Positions 22,259-35,178 of a stretch of DNA of 64,000 bases are shown here, piece by piece. The stretch is from Synchiropus splendidus (taxonomy: Eukaryota; Chordata; Actinopteri; Syngnathiformes; Callionymidae). The DNA lies in assembly GCF_027744825.2 (NCBI RefSeq), contig NC_071334.1:34379937-34443936 (forward strand), read 5' to 3'. Below the pieces are notes generated by a model. It searched no databases, was not told the origin of the DNA, and was given only the letters and a program-made list of their open reading frames with translations. Every line of letters starts with the position of its first letter. Within the stretch, counting starts at the first letter, position 1. A program made the position numbers and the translations under genes.

Positions 22259-22544
22259 TAGTGCTGTAGTCAAGACCATGTCAAGACCAAGGCACACATA
22301 GACCAGGCTCAATGACATGAGCGAGACCATGACCAAATTGAATTCCGAACTACCAATTCGTCCCAGTGGTTGCAGCTCTTGATATATTTAATACTCCAGT
22401 CTCTTCTGCAGTAAGAAATTAATCTGTGTGTCTATATGAGTCATGAACTTGGGCTTGGTCTTGGTCTCACCCCTCCTCATTAGTCTTGGTCTCTGCATGC
22501 TCAGGCCTCATCATAGTCTTAACACAGTCTTGACCACAACACTA
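22259..22544. mobile_element. hAT-like miniature inverted-repeat element (286 bp)
   Basis: The left end TAGTGCTGTAGTCAAGACC is matched by the reverse complement of the right end, TAGTGTTGTGGTCAAGACT, giving terminal inverted repeats with few mismatches. The flanks CTCAAAAC (22251-22258) and CTCATAAG (22545-22552) agree at 6 of 8 positions, as expected of an aged 8-bp hAT target duplication. The interior has many diverged CAAGACC-like words on both strands and no coding capacity. Confidence 0.65.
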
Positions 22545-22552
22545 CTCATAAG

Positions 22553-25500
22553 CAGCAATGTCGCGCAGGGCGATAAGTACATCCAAACATCATTGAGATT
22601 TGACACATTGTTTATTCCATCACAACTGATCGAGTGTGACTCTTGATATTTTGTTTTTCTCTGAAAAATACATTCCTAAACCATGTAAAAATATTTTGTA
22701 ACTGCCATCTAGAACATTGTTCAACTGGTGTGCGCCATGAGAGAGTGTCAGGTGGATCGTGGGAAATGTTTCAATGTGTCCTCATTTGTCCGGTAGAGGG
22801 AGAGGTGGGCGAAATCATGAGCAACTAAAACATGTTGACAATCTGCCAATGTGATGAGATTACATGGATTCAGTCACATTCTTTTTATACACTATAGATC
22901 TGAGTTGATGTGTTGACAGGTCCATCAGTTGCAGCAGAGCTGGACATCGTGGACCTCATCCCACACTCACAGCGAAGAAGCCACTTTGACTTGTTTTTAA
23001 TCCTGATGTTCCTCTAACTTGACCACACACACACAGCAGAATGATGAAGGGCTCCTTGGTGGACCCGCAACACTCAAAGCCGCCGAGCAAATGTCTCACT
23101 TCAAAACTTTATTGACATTGGTTTAAAAGTTGGCAAAAAACAAAATGCAGAACAAACAAATGCGCTCTATAGTATGAAGAGAGAAAGAATAATTGTAGTT
23201 ATGAAGCTAGCTGAGGCAAAGAATGTAAACAATTTGTCTGGAAATTACCCAAACTAGAATAAAGTTCTTTGGACTAAATTCTCAGATTGTTCTTTTTCAC
23301 ATCCCAGAAACAATTTGTAAGTCAGTCTCAAAAATACATGTGGGCTTGTGATAAAGTCAAAACAGTTATTTAAAATAAATAATTGTTTATTTTTCCATAT
23401 TGTCGATTGTACTGACATTTTTATACAAATACATTTTCTGCAATTTGTTTCTGCGAATAACCATAACCATATGCCAAAACAGCAGTGCCAGTAGCTAAAG
23501 TTTTTCACAATGAGTGAAGTGTGCCGTGGCTTAAAAAAGGTTGACACTGATCTAAAACATCAAATCCACAACACTGTAATGCAACTGGATAGCATCTCCA
23601 GCTTCTGCTGACCAAAGCACATTATGTGCTGTTTCAGAAAATATTTTCGAGCAATGAATCATTCCCTCTCACTCGCAATTTGTCATTTTCTACACTCGGA
23701 CAAATCCGAACGCGATTGTTGAACCAACTTTTCCTTTCGACCTCTTGTTGGCAGTCCAGCTAAATGTCACATCTGTCAACGGCTACCACTTTACCTCGAG
23801 CGACAAGAGAGGTGTCAGGTTTTCTGATGAGAGCCGTATTTACTCAGAAGGAGAAGAAGGTTGAGACCTGTCTGCTTGTGTTGCTACTTGTAAGCAGCCC
23901 ATTTAAGTTCAGAAGATTGTCTACATTCACACCTTGTGAAGGTTTAGTTCCATTACAGTGGATCACCACTTATATTTGTCAGTCAAGTCATGACTAAATA
24001 CAAGTTTCACCAGCACCATTAGGTTAAGATTAAATAGGCAATAACTTGAAATCACCTCAGTGCTGTCTAGGCCTGGGCCACTTTGCTGCTGCCCACATGA
24101 CCTGACCTCAGATATGCACTGCTCAAGCAATCGCCATTCAATGACATGGGCCCATGCTAGGACCAAAAAGAAATGACTTTAGAGACTTAGATATGATTTT
24201 TGTTTTTATTTATAAATTAGATTCTAGTATTTTGAACCATAACACATAGTGAAGTTAAGTTGACCCTTCAGTAACCTTCATCTCAAAATATAGACTTAAG
24301 AAAAAATAGGAAAGTTCAAAGACACAAGAATTCTTTATATTGTCAGAAGGAATGACTTGTCTTCCCAAGGTGATGGGCATTTGTTCTTTGCCTGATATTC
24401 CGTCAGACTCTCCAGTTGCATCAGTAAGCAGCGACACTGATGAAATCCCCATTATTTTCTCCCATTCCATATTTCTCTCCATCTCTCTGTCACCCCCACT
24501 GTAGTATTACACCTGTGACATTGCCTGTCTCTGAGTTGGTCAACCTTGAGACTTAATCGGAGGGAAAGAAAAGTTTCTTTTCTCAGACTATTTATCAAGA
24601 GGCGTGTTCGCCACACACGGGATTGGATTCACGTTCCTGATTTGACTTAACAGCGGCTGGAGGAGGACGGAGAGAGATGGATGAGTTTATTAAAGCCCAT
24701 CAGTCTCACTCACAACTTGGTTGCAAGTGCGGTGTTTTCAGATGCAGGTTGTTGTTAGGCACTCTGTTTTAAACAAAGCTTGTCCTTCTGAACGGAACAA
24801 AAACACAATGAAATCTAGCTGCTCTTCAGCTGAAGCACTAGGAAGAGAATTCATGTGTGTGATGAAATATGTATGTATGTACACAATATATTAAAAGGCA
24901 TGGTATCAAATGTGACTCATAATAAGTCAGGGATTTACTGAATCACTGAGGAAAGTAAAATAACCCATATATATAGTCCAGTAGTCTCCTACTGTGCCCC
25001 CTAGTTGGTTCAGCAGACTGTGATGCAGGAAAGTACTACGCTCTACGCTCTTATGATAGTTTCAGTGTTAAGTGTGGGCAGGAGGTGAGCAAGAGAGCTG
25101 TTTACCTTTTATGCTTTTTCCATTCAATATTCAATGTGACAGAGAACAGAAAGAGCAGATCTAGTTAACAGAGTTGTGCCATGTCTCAGCACGATGAAGT
25201 ACTACAGTTCCACTGGCAGGTTATCATTAACATGCTGCCCCCAGAAAGTTCTAAAGTAGAGTATTTGCAGGAAGGTTGTATGTTCCTGAACCCTCCTGAG
25301 TCGCTTGAGTTTGGCGCTTGATTGATGCAGATCTGTGCTGGTTATTAACGCAGCACGTCAGTGGGCCGCCGTTCTGCTGCTCTCTCCTCCAGATGGTCGG
25401 CGAGCCCTTTTCCACACGACTTCTGGCAATCAAATCCTGGCGAATCCTCAAAGTGGTCAAGCTGCTGTATGAAACACCCTGTGAGGCTCCGTGTGGGCTC

Positions 25501-25604
25501 ATCATGTTGATGGCATTAGTTTTGTTTTCTGTTTCTCAACCTTCTCCCTGAGGTGATCTGCTGACTTGCGCTTTCCTCCGATGGAAAGCCTGTGTAGTGC
25601 ATCG
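22553..25604. other. Intergenic, no gene seen
   Basis: About 3 kb with no recognised feature. Short open frames on both strands show no domain. Confidence 0.35.
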
Positions 25605-25846
25605 TAACACACACACACACACACACGCATACGCGCACGTTTGTGCTTTTACCCTGGCGAGGTACGCATTAACTTCAGGCTTTCCTTAGCCTCTTACCTG
25701 AAACTTAACCTTCCAAAACTGATTCCCAAATGTAACCACGACTCTTATCCAAACTTTGACTAAAAAATGTTGAAGAAATGAGGACCACTTCCTAAAAATG
25801 TCCTCACTCTGTAAAAACCCATACTAGGTTTCACAAAGATGGAGGT

Positions 25847-25878
<32 letters not shown>

Positions 25879-26093
25879 ATCTCCAGCCTAGTGTGGACCT
25901 CTCATTGCCATAATGCTTTCCCCGGCCTCTCAACCTAAACCTAACCATCCAAAACAAATAGCCTACCTTAACCAGGACCTAAACCAAATAATGACCCAGC
26001 TATCCACAAATTGAGGCTGAAAATTGCAAACCTGCACTAGGTCCCCACAAATGCACACGAGTACAGCTATACAAGAATCACACACACACACAC
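25605..26093 (+). repeat. Two diverged ~235 bp units, each bounded by (CA)n tracts
   Basis: CA tracts at 25605-25626, 25846-25872 and 26079-26093 separate two related units. Each runs CACGTTTGT, a CTTTCC..CCTC block, AACCTAAAC/AACTTAACC..CATCCAAAA, a CCTCAC/CCCAC segment and ACTAGGT followed by CACAAA. This is a sequence class often seen beside CA microsatellites in fish. It carries no gene. Confidence 0.6.
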
Positions 26094-28650
26094 CTGAGTC
26101 GCTTACTTGGCTGACCATAGTATCCTGATGCTCAGCCAACTGCTACTGCCAACAAGCCACCATCACACGTTTCACCTGGCAGTGTCTCCACAGTTTGTCT
26201 CATACGCTGCTTGTGTGGGTGTTGATGTTTCTTTAATATGCTCACATGACTAAAAATTTGTCTACATTCTGCTCTTTTCCAGTGCTGGATATGACAAATG
26301 TGAAGAGGATTGAAATAAAGAGAAAACGGTATGAAAACAAACTGTGTATTTAAGTTTCTTAGTTTCTTAAAGCTTGGATTTAAGTCTTTAAGTCTTGAAC
26401 CAGTGACGTTCTTTTTGTCTGAGGTTCTGTCAGTGGAATATAGGGATACACAACCCCTCTTAATTAAGGGCGTTCAATATCTCGCTGTGAATTTGACCCT
26501 TTTTAAAATCGCAAGTTGAATCTAACACACAGCTCTTAAGTGGATATTGAACATTTTCTGTGGATCTCTGTAAAAAACCCTTCTAAAAACATTATGAATG
26601 TGACTGAGAGCTTGTTTTTCTTCCTGATTGCTCGTGTCAGCTTTGTTTCTAAAAGACCACGGGCTCGTAAACAAGCTTAGATGGTTCTGCTCGCTGCAAA
26701 TCTCAGACTAAAAGTTAGCAGCTTGTGAAGGGAGTCAAATATTTGACAGCCACTGTAGCAGATGGTGCCCTCCGGTCCTGGTAGAAGCCAACAAAGAGCC
26801 GTCTAGATTTGTGAATGTTTGGCTTCGCCCTTTTCTGTTGCTGCATCCTGGTGCGTACATGTTTGTTTTATAGGGCATTTATGTGATTAAATAAGGGCAT
26901 GAATGGCAGCTTTATTAGTGAGCTGAAGGGCACAGAGGACTCATGTCTTGTCAACCCTCTCAAACTTCTCCTTGCTGTCTGCAACTCTCCACAAACTGGA
27001 CTCAAAGAAATTCATAACCACATCATTCACTGCAGGTTTAATGATCACTGTGAAAGTTGGCGGGAGACGACTGCTTGTGGTTCTGAAATATCTCTCTCCA
27101 GTAATGAATTACATCAGTAGCTGTTCAAAAAAAAAAAAAGACAGACCTTCAGGTGAAATAATGTGTTCTGGGAAGGATGCATTTGAAGTCCGTGATTCAA
27201 CATTGCCTCAGATCCCAGACGCCCCAGGAGGTGTTTACTTTAATCTTGGTTTTGAGTTTGATCGACTGTTGCTCTCACATTAATTCCTACTCCAATGTCA
27301 AAGTGATTTCGGACTGGTTGCTAATTCATTATTTTTAAACCGATTGGCCAGGCGAGAGGATTCTTATGAAGGAAAAGCTGCAATTGATATTTCATCCAAG
27401 AAATGAATAAATTATTGAGGACGCAAAAGAAGTAGGTTCTTGATGGTTATAACAAGGCAACATGTCCAAACTGCGACGAGACGCTCTGTTATGGTTTTCA
27501 CCACGGCCCCAGAAAACATTGCAAATCATGTGACATTATTCAGGAGTTGATCCATACAAAATAAATGACAAACAGCAGTATGTTCTTATGAGGTGCAGGT
27601 GTACCTGTGGCAGCTGGAGTCTATCCAAGCTTGACACCTAGGACTGGCCAACAAACCATCTTCTACTGTATGTATAAATAAAAGAAGAAGAAATATATCA
27701 ATGTAATTCTAAGTCACTCAGCAAGAATTGCCTAGATTCTTGCTGAGACATTAAGTGTCTGTCGCCAAAATGTTTTTTCCCCTATTGCTGTGAAAATTGC
27801 AAGAAAACAGAAAACAGAGATGTGAAACATGACAGGTGTGTTGCAACATTAGCATCAGGCTTTTTTTTTTATATTTTATGTATTTAAGTGGGGTTTAAAG
27901 GTGAGTTTTTTTCCTCCCTAATTTTTTTATACCTTTCGGCACCTTCCCGAAATAATTCTTGTTAATCCCTGTCCGCCCCCTCCAAAACATTTTCTTGACC
28001 CGCCCCGACCCCAAACTCCGTCTTTTTTTCAACGTGTTTCAGCAACACTGAAGGCTACATTGCCAACGTCAATATGTGATGAGGCGAGGGTGGAATGTGC
28101 AGTGATGTATGCTGGTATAGTGAGCGTGGTTACATGACGACTCAGAAAACTGAATTATTCCGTGAGTCTGTCTAAGATCAGACTTTTAAAATTCATGTAA
28201 TCAGCTTTGCCCAACTTTGATAGGGAAATTTAACTTCCTCTAAGTCAAACTACGCTATGTGCAACTTGGCAAGCTTCAGCTACGCAGCGGTAATAAACAG
28301 CTTCTCTGACATGTAGATGGTCTAATACATTGTATATAACTGAGAAGTCTTATGTGTTACTTGATGCAGCACTGGTCCTCTTTGTACATGTCTGCGGTGA
28401 ATACAAAACAGACCTGATATCAGCTGTATTTCTTCTTGTGATGACACTGATCCATAGATGTCTAGGCTTGTCTTCACTGTGATCGTTTTGATCGCTAGCT
28501 CTGACAAGAGGATTTAAAGATGTGATTTGATGATTTAAGGAAACAACATCATCATCACAGTTAGCATGCTGCTAAGTTAGCGCGGGATCAAGCACACAGC
28601 GTTGTTCTGAAATGTGACTCTGTGCTTTAGATACTCCACATCTATCATTT
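26094..28650. other. Intergenic, no gene seen
   Basis: No coding or RNA gene is recognised. The stretch contains a perfect hairpin (27717-27747), listed separately, and low-complexity T and C runs at 27860-28030. Confidence 0.35.
27717..27747. repeat. Perfect 12-bp hairpin
   Basis: CTCAGCAAGAAT (27717-27728) and ATTCTTGCTGAG (27736-27747) are exact reverse complements with a 7-nt loop. Flanks pair only weakly, so it falls short of a microRNA-like precursor. Confidence 0.75.
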
Positions 28651-28762
28651 TTGCAATGCACAGAAAAGACAGTGTTTAATTTGATCAGAAACCTGTCGAA
28701 CAAAGATGATAATGACGACTCTGTGCATCTATGGACTGATTCTGCTCCTCCGAAGATAAACT

Positions 28763-29350
28763 ACTCATTCAGTCAGCATGACAGTGGAGATGATCATGGA
28801 CTTCAGGAGAATCACTGCTCCTCCGTCCCCTCTCATGTTGGCAGGTTTACCCATTGCTATTGTGGACTCCTTCTGCTTCCTAGGAACCACCATCACTGAG
28901 GACCTCAAATGGGAGCCAACCATCAGGTCCCTCATCAGGAAGGCCCAGCAAAGAGCATGTTCTTCTTTAGGTAGCTACGAAAACTACGACTGCTGACGAA
29001 ATTGCTGGTGGAGTTCTACACAGTCCATCCTCACCTCCTCTATCACCATCTGGTACAATAGCGCCACCTGAGAAGGTGATCGGTTGCAGCCTGCCACCTC
29101 TTCAGGACCTGTATGTCTCCAGGACCCAGAGACGTGCAGGTCGGACCAGAGTCGACCCCACTCACCCTGGACATAGACTGTTTGTTCTTCTTCCCTCTGG
29201 CAGGAGGCTTTTGCCCTCAGTCGTCTGATGAATTTGTGAACATCCCTTGTTATTTGTGGGTTATTTATTTATTTTATTAGGATTTTCCAAAGCACTTTCC
29301 TGGTAAGTGGGATCCCTACTTACCATGGCAATAAATCTGATTCTGATTGT
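28763..29350 (+). mobile_element. CR1/Rex1-like LINE, 3' RT fragment with intact 3' end
   Basis: Plus-strand frames read VEMIMDFRRITAPPSPLM, then VDSFCFLGTTITEDLKWEPT, IRSLIRKAQQRA, then, after frame shifts, LPPLQDLYVSRTQRRA near 29090-29135. The element ends near 29340 with AATAAATCTGATTCTGATT, a short ATTCTG-type tail of the kind CR1-clade elements carry. These are the last RT motifs and C-terminal domain of a CR1/L2/Rex1-type LINE. It is 5' truncated with stops. A near-identical block occurs at 42559-42627. Confidence 0.8.
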
Positions 29351-31783
29351 GACCATCACTGTGTACGAATTTCAGTCTGAAATGGCTCCTCACTACCTGG
29401 CAGCTCCTCATGTTCTTCCTCTAGTGGCAATTGAGCTGAAAGGACTAACAAGGTCACAGTGTCATGTAGGTGACATTGCTCACTGACTGGGTTCATTCTC
29501 CACTGCATGTACACTGGGAGAACATGATGCAGACAGACTCTGCACCTTAATCAAGCTATTGCCTTAACCAAGGTGTTGGTTAGAGGTCTGAGGAATGAAG
29601 GTCAGATGAAAGAAGGGAAGGAGGATAGTCACAGGTAGGAAACTGAGGAGTAAGTAAGGCCAAGGTGAAAAACATCCATTTCAGCGTGTATTGTGTGGAG
29701 CAGTTTGTAGACAGATATAAGGAAGTGAGCTAGTTTGTGGGTAGTGTTGGACCAAGAATGTTAGGGATGGAGGAAGAGGAAGAAAGCCTTACCTCTCAAA
29801 AATGCAAAAATACAGCTGCAATTGCCAAAGCAAATCCCAAGCAGCCATGTAAAGAGTATGAAAGGGACAGCAGAGATGTCAGTCCATGAATATGTGCATA
29901 TTTCTGCAAGAGATAATTTTGAGAATTGCTTTACAGTATCATGAAAGACAGCTAATACATTCATAATTGCTCGGTCTGTCGTTAAATATGCTTAAATCAT
30001 TCTGAAATCAAGCTCCCAGGTTTCTAATCCTCAGGAAATGAAATTACCATTTTGGCAAATATCCAGACGGTGGCTAATACGCTTATTTAAAGTTTAGCGA
30101 GCAGTTGCATAAAAGCATAAAATCAGCCAATACTTCAAGTTTTTAATAAACAAACTGCGTCTCAGATTTACGCTTTGAAGTCGGAGGGTTATTAACATTT
30201 TCATTCTGTATTAAAAAGATTTCATTTATAATTCTTATCAGCGGAGTAACAGCTTGAAGCCACTTATGTGACAGCTTGTGTCCTCGGAGAGTTCGGTGAG
30301 AGCGCAGACACATTTATCACGTCCCGTTTCCATTTGTTAGTGTTTTCCAGATATTGGGAGTATGGACCCTGGAGTGTGTTTGCTGCAGACACTTTCAAAA
30401 TGCAAGTTTGTGGACAAAAAAATACTCGAGGAAGCAGCTGCATACATATTGAAACCCTCGGCTTGAGAGTTATTACTTCACTTGAGAAAACTTGGTCTCA
30501 TTTCTTACATAAACAAACTGTAACAATTTTGTTGGGGCTTTGATTCGAAGTGTTTCCAAAGTCACCGTCACTGTGCTCCAACGCCAGCGAGACGTGTATA
30601 ACAAAGCCTACAAAAGTGGGCCTCCTAGTTTCTGTGGTGACTACCGCACATCTTGGCTAGTAACTGTATCTACCTCGACTCTTTTTGGAACAGTGTTGCA
30701 AGAAAACTGAATCCACTGCTTTTAGTGTCCACTTTCTTCTATGGGCAGAGTCACTGCAAACTCAAGTTCTTTAGCTGTTTAGGATTCTTCAAGTCAGTCT
30801 CCATTCCTGCCAGCTGTCAGCTGATCGAGCTTTCTGTCTGGAGTTGCTAAGGACACTAAGTGACACTTATATGTGCGTGATTCATTCATAGGCCAAGTCT
30901 GTAATATTCTTTGGATTTCATCAGTTTTGTTTTCAGCAGCCAGCTCACAATCTCATGTGCCAGTTTCTTCAGAAACTGGCCAAGTTACATGGCATTTTAC
31001 TGTTGCATCGACTTCAAGCAGCTGTCTGTGCCCGCAGCAAACGTCTCCCTGGTGAACGGCAGTGTAAACGTCCATTAATCAAACTGAAATACCTCTCCCA
31101 GGCTTCATGGATAGAGAGTGTAGGAGAAAAGTTATTAACATGGCTCACTGACAAGGAAAATGTCATCATCGGGGAGTTGTTGTCGCCATACTCTAAATAT
31201 ATATATTATTTTCTTCCAGTGTCCTAATTTGTCCCACTTGGATTATCATCCGTTCCCTCCTGGCTACAGCTCTCCAACATGACAGATGTCGAGGAGCTTG
31301 GTTCTCGGCTCTTTCACACTGCAATACACAAGCATGCCTTCTGAGGCGCGCACTCCCCACTACATGCTGATCAGCTTGTCTGCTGATCGCTAATGTGGGA
31401 AATTTATTCATTTCTTTTTTACCAAATTGGTGACACAGCACCAGACACCAGACACGTGGCCTGCAGTGCAAAAACATTAATTGCAGTTATTTTACATGTT
31501 GTGCTAAAGGCACACACAGACACGCCCACTTGCACTTACTGTCACCGCACACACTCACATGTTGACGCAGCTGGACTCCGGCATGGGTTTCTTCCAGACT
31601 TCCAGACATGCTGAAAACTAATTTTGAAAGATGGTTTGCCTTATTCGACGATCAATGGATTTTAAAAAAGTGTTGCTGCTGTTAAACAAGGTCGTGCGAT
31701 TTGCACCTCATTCAACTGCAGGATTGGATCATTTAGACTGACATGGATATCTTCCAAACCGGTCGATCCCATGAGAAGAAAGC
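29351..31783. other. Intergenic, no gene seen
   Basis: No coding or RNA gene is recognised. The block 29960-30260 is AT-rich, high-complexity and free of repeats, the texture of a possible conserved non-coding element. Confidence 0.35.
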
Positions 31784-31940
31784 ATGGTGGTGAGGTGGTT
31801 AGTGCTGCAGAAAATCTGGGTCCTCTCAGTGTGGAGTCTGCATGCACTCTGGTTTCCTCCCATTGTCCCAAAACATAGAGATTTTTGATGAGTGTAAATT
31901 GTCTGTGGGTGTGAGTGGATCTCTATGCAATGGACTCTTG
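31784..31940 (+). repeat. Short dispersed repeat, 5' and middle part
   Basis: The plus strand reads CATGGTGGTGAGGTGGTTAG, then GTGTGGAGTCTGCATG, GGTTTCCTCCCATTGTCCCA and TGTAAATTGTCTGTGGGTGT in that order. It is the 5' and central part of the same dispersed fish repeat whose 3' end appears at 14300-14399. A tRNA-like head is not convincing, so I do not call it a SINE outright. Confidence 0.65.
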
Positions 31941-34900
31941 AGCTTCTCGCCCAAGGAGCTGCGACAGGCACCAGACCCCAAGGATACTATAAAGGGAAAA
32001 AGGAGGACAAGAAATCAACAGTTCTACAATTCCCTATCTGTTGGATTTAGAAGTGTTTTCTCTCCAGAAAGAGAGAAATGTTTGTAGTTTAACCAGCCCT
32101 GTCTTGTAAGCAGTAGCCTCTGGTTTAGGTCGTCCAGGAAACACTGTTTTTCCTTTTCTTTCCTGCCTCCCGTTTTCTTCAACATTTAATACCTCTTTTA
32201 TATCGAGTGTTAAACGTGTCCATTGTGTGTTTACAGCAGTTGCAAAATGAAAGGATTTTGGTTCAATGTGCAAACGGAACTTCACAATTGAGCATCACTG
32301 TGTGGCCATTGTGTACAAGAGAAGCCCTCATGTGGGTGCCAACGCCTGCTGGTGTGTAAAGTGAAAAATAGGACATTAACTTCACTCTGTGTTGTAAAGT
32401 GAGTTACAGAAGAGTTCTTCTTTGTGCATAAATTTGTCTGCTGGCGGGGCATTTCGCCTGGCAGCCTCCAACTCTAGACGCTGAGCAAACAAACACATTG
32501 TCGTGCGCGGCGGCTGAGCAGGCGCTGGTGGCTACTATGATTTCCCTCTGACAAATGTCTTTTTCCATTACACTCAAAACACTGCCTCTCACCGACAACG
32601 GTATTTCAGAAACACATCCGTAGTTCTGTTCTGTGCATTATGTATCTGCTTGATGCACATTGCTGCGTCGCCTCTCCACAAGTCTGATAAGATCTCAACC
32701 TATCTGTGAAGTGGGAGACAGATTTGAGCCTCCAGCACAAGTCTGCTAGAAACAAAACAATGTGTTTGCGAGGCACCAGACAGCCAAGATACATTCTGCA
32801 AGTATTTCCAGATAATCTTATCTGGTGATGTCTTTGTATGCCCAACCTAAAATAATAGTTTGATAAACCTTTGCGGCAGTGCTTCTATGGGTTGCAGAGA
32901 ACAAAGGGTTGTTTCACTCCTTTTTTTGCTTTTCGTTAACAACCTGCTGCAGATCTGAAATCCGTCAGCGATGGACAGATTCTGTGACGATGGAGAGGCG
33001 GAGGCGTCGAGTCTGACACGCAGTCGTACAATTGGCAACTTCTTTTTGTCTCCAGCTCCACCCATCTGTCTGCTGCCTCTCTTCCCCCCAATCGTCTGCA
33101 ACTTTCTGATCTTTGTTTGTGATTCCTGTGCTGCAATTGCTGTCGTGGTATGAGCAGGCAGGAGACCTGCAAGTGGAAGTAGACGATCAGAGATGATCAC
33201 AAAGGAAGTCCAAAAATACAATTAAAGTCCTAAACAAAGAGAAGGGCAATGTTTGAAAATCCCCACAAGATCTCCTGCAAGAAACGATAAAAGGAGGCTA
33301 GTGATGCTGGTCTGTATGGAGCTCTCAGTTAGGTGATCAATTCCCCTGATCAACAAAACACATATTGTTGATTGTCAAGTGGAGTTCAGCGTCCATTGTT
33401 GACGCAATAGTGACCCATCCATGTTGCATGTTGATGAATAGGCATCTCAATACAATCAAATTTTTCCCTCCAAGAAATTCAAAAAGACGGGATGGTGTAT
33501 GGACATGAGGTTGGTGAGTATACGCTCTCATCACTACCTTGACAGTGATGTCACTGGGTATATATAGCACCTTATGTCACCATAGTTCGGGAGAACTGGC
33601 TGATTCCTTAGCCTTATTTTTTCTAACTTGTTGGACAGTCTGGTGAAGTGAGGCCTGTGGCACTGGAGTGGAAACAATTCATTCAGTTGAAAGTCTGGTG
33701 CAGCAACAAGCATCAGCACCAGAATTACTTTCAACTTGGACCCCAAGTTTCAACTTGGATGGTAAAGAGGAAATCTACCAAACCTCAGAGGAGGCAAATC
33801 ATGTCCCCTTCTGCCTTACCAAGGGAAGAGGAACAAGTGTGAGGAGCAATGAGAGTTACACGATCGGGAACCTTCAGCAGTCGTCAAATAATGGACAGTG
33901 TAATGACACGATCAAAAATGGTTGACTCATATTTTCAAGTTTTAGCTTTAAGTTTACTTAGAGACTCTGGAAATCATACATACAGATGATAATCTGTTGG
34001 GAAAAGGAAAAGACATTAAAAGAGGGTAGACGTTATAAGACTTTATTATTCTCTCTTATGATTACACAAAATAAAAGTGGACAAGAAGTGATCATGACTA
34101 ACCACCTTATCTCTCGTAACACGATGCCCAGGTATTTGATTATTTATCCATTTTGTGGTGAGGATCCTGAAGGCTGGTGCCTTCATGAAAGAGCAACAAA
34201 ATAACAGCGATAATGCAGGGTTGCATTCAGTTGCCACATCTATTTCAGTGCACATAACGTGAACTCTGGAAGGACTTGTCATTTCTGTTTCATCCATTCA
34301 GCGGCTCTACTCTGCGAGAGGAAAGTATCCTCATTTGTCAGCAGCATCACCGCTGTGTTTTCTCATTTGTCTGTCAGTGATTCCACTCTGCAACTTAATT
34401 CCTTCCATTCCTGAATTCAGCGCTCGCTCTCGCTCAAGTGTCGCTGTTGGAGAGGGAAGTGCTTTTTCCTCACTGGAGTGATGACTGATAAATGCTCATG
34501 GGCGGAGTGGGGAGAATCAAACTACAGCACACGGTTAGCATGGCAGGTTCTGACATACAATCCTTTCACCTTTAGGTTTGACAGACCCGCCAGTCTCAGG
34601 AAACCTGCTGCTGAAGCTTTTCTGTCCTTTGTCCTTATATGTGTGATGTATATTAGAGAAGGAGAACTGACCACACTTTAAAATTTGAGGGCAATTTAAG
34701 CCATGTTGAATTAAGATCAGTTCTAAATAAAACTTTATGAACGCAACAGTGAATAAACCATCCACGCTCTACACAATACAGATACAGCCTTCGTTCAGTC
34801 AAGGAACTGCCTCAACTCTCACATCACTCACTCCTGGCTGTGACCGAAACTTCACTTTCAAACTTGACTTTTCAAGCCACAACTGCTTCAAAACTTCAGC

Positions 34901-35122
34901 AGGAGCTTCATTCATTCATTATTCTGACAGAAAAATAAATCATACAAAGAAGCTTTACTTTTTCTAGTTGGAAAATATCACTGCTGAAAGAATGGAGTTG
35001 TTGTTCGTGGACTGCAAAAGGTGGCACTGACTTCAGTCAGATATACAAGGTTTGAAATGTTCAAAATCACATATCAGCATTCTTTTCTGAGATTTTCTGT
35101 GGTTTTGAAAACATTCAAAAGC
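31941..35122. other. Intergenic, no gene seen
   Basis: About 3.2 kb in which I recognise no gene, RNA or repeat. Confidence 0.35.

Positions 35123-35178
<56 letters not shown>
35123..35178. repeat. (ATA)n/(AAT)n microsatellite
   Basis: About 18 uninterrupted trinucleotide units. Confidence 0.97.

Noticed and set aside
31784..31830. tRNA-derived SINE head
   Set aside because: The A-box and B-box are not convincingly present, so I list it only as a dispersed repeat.
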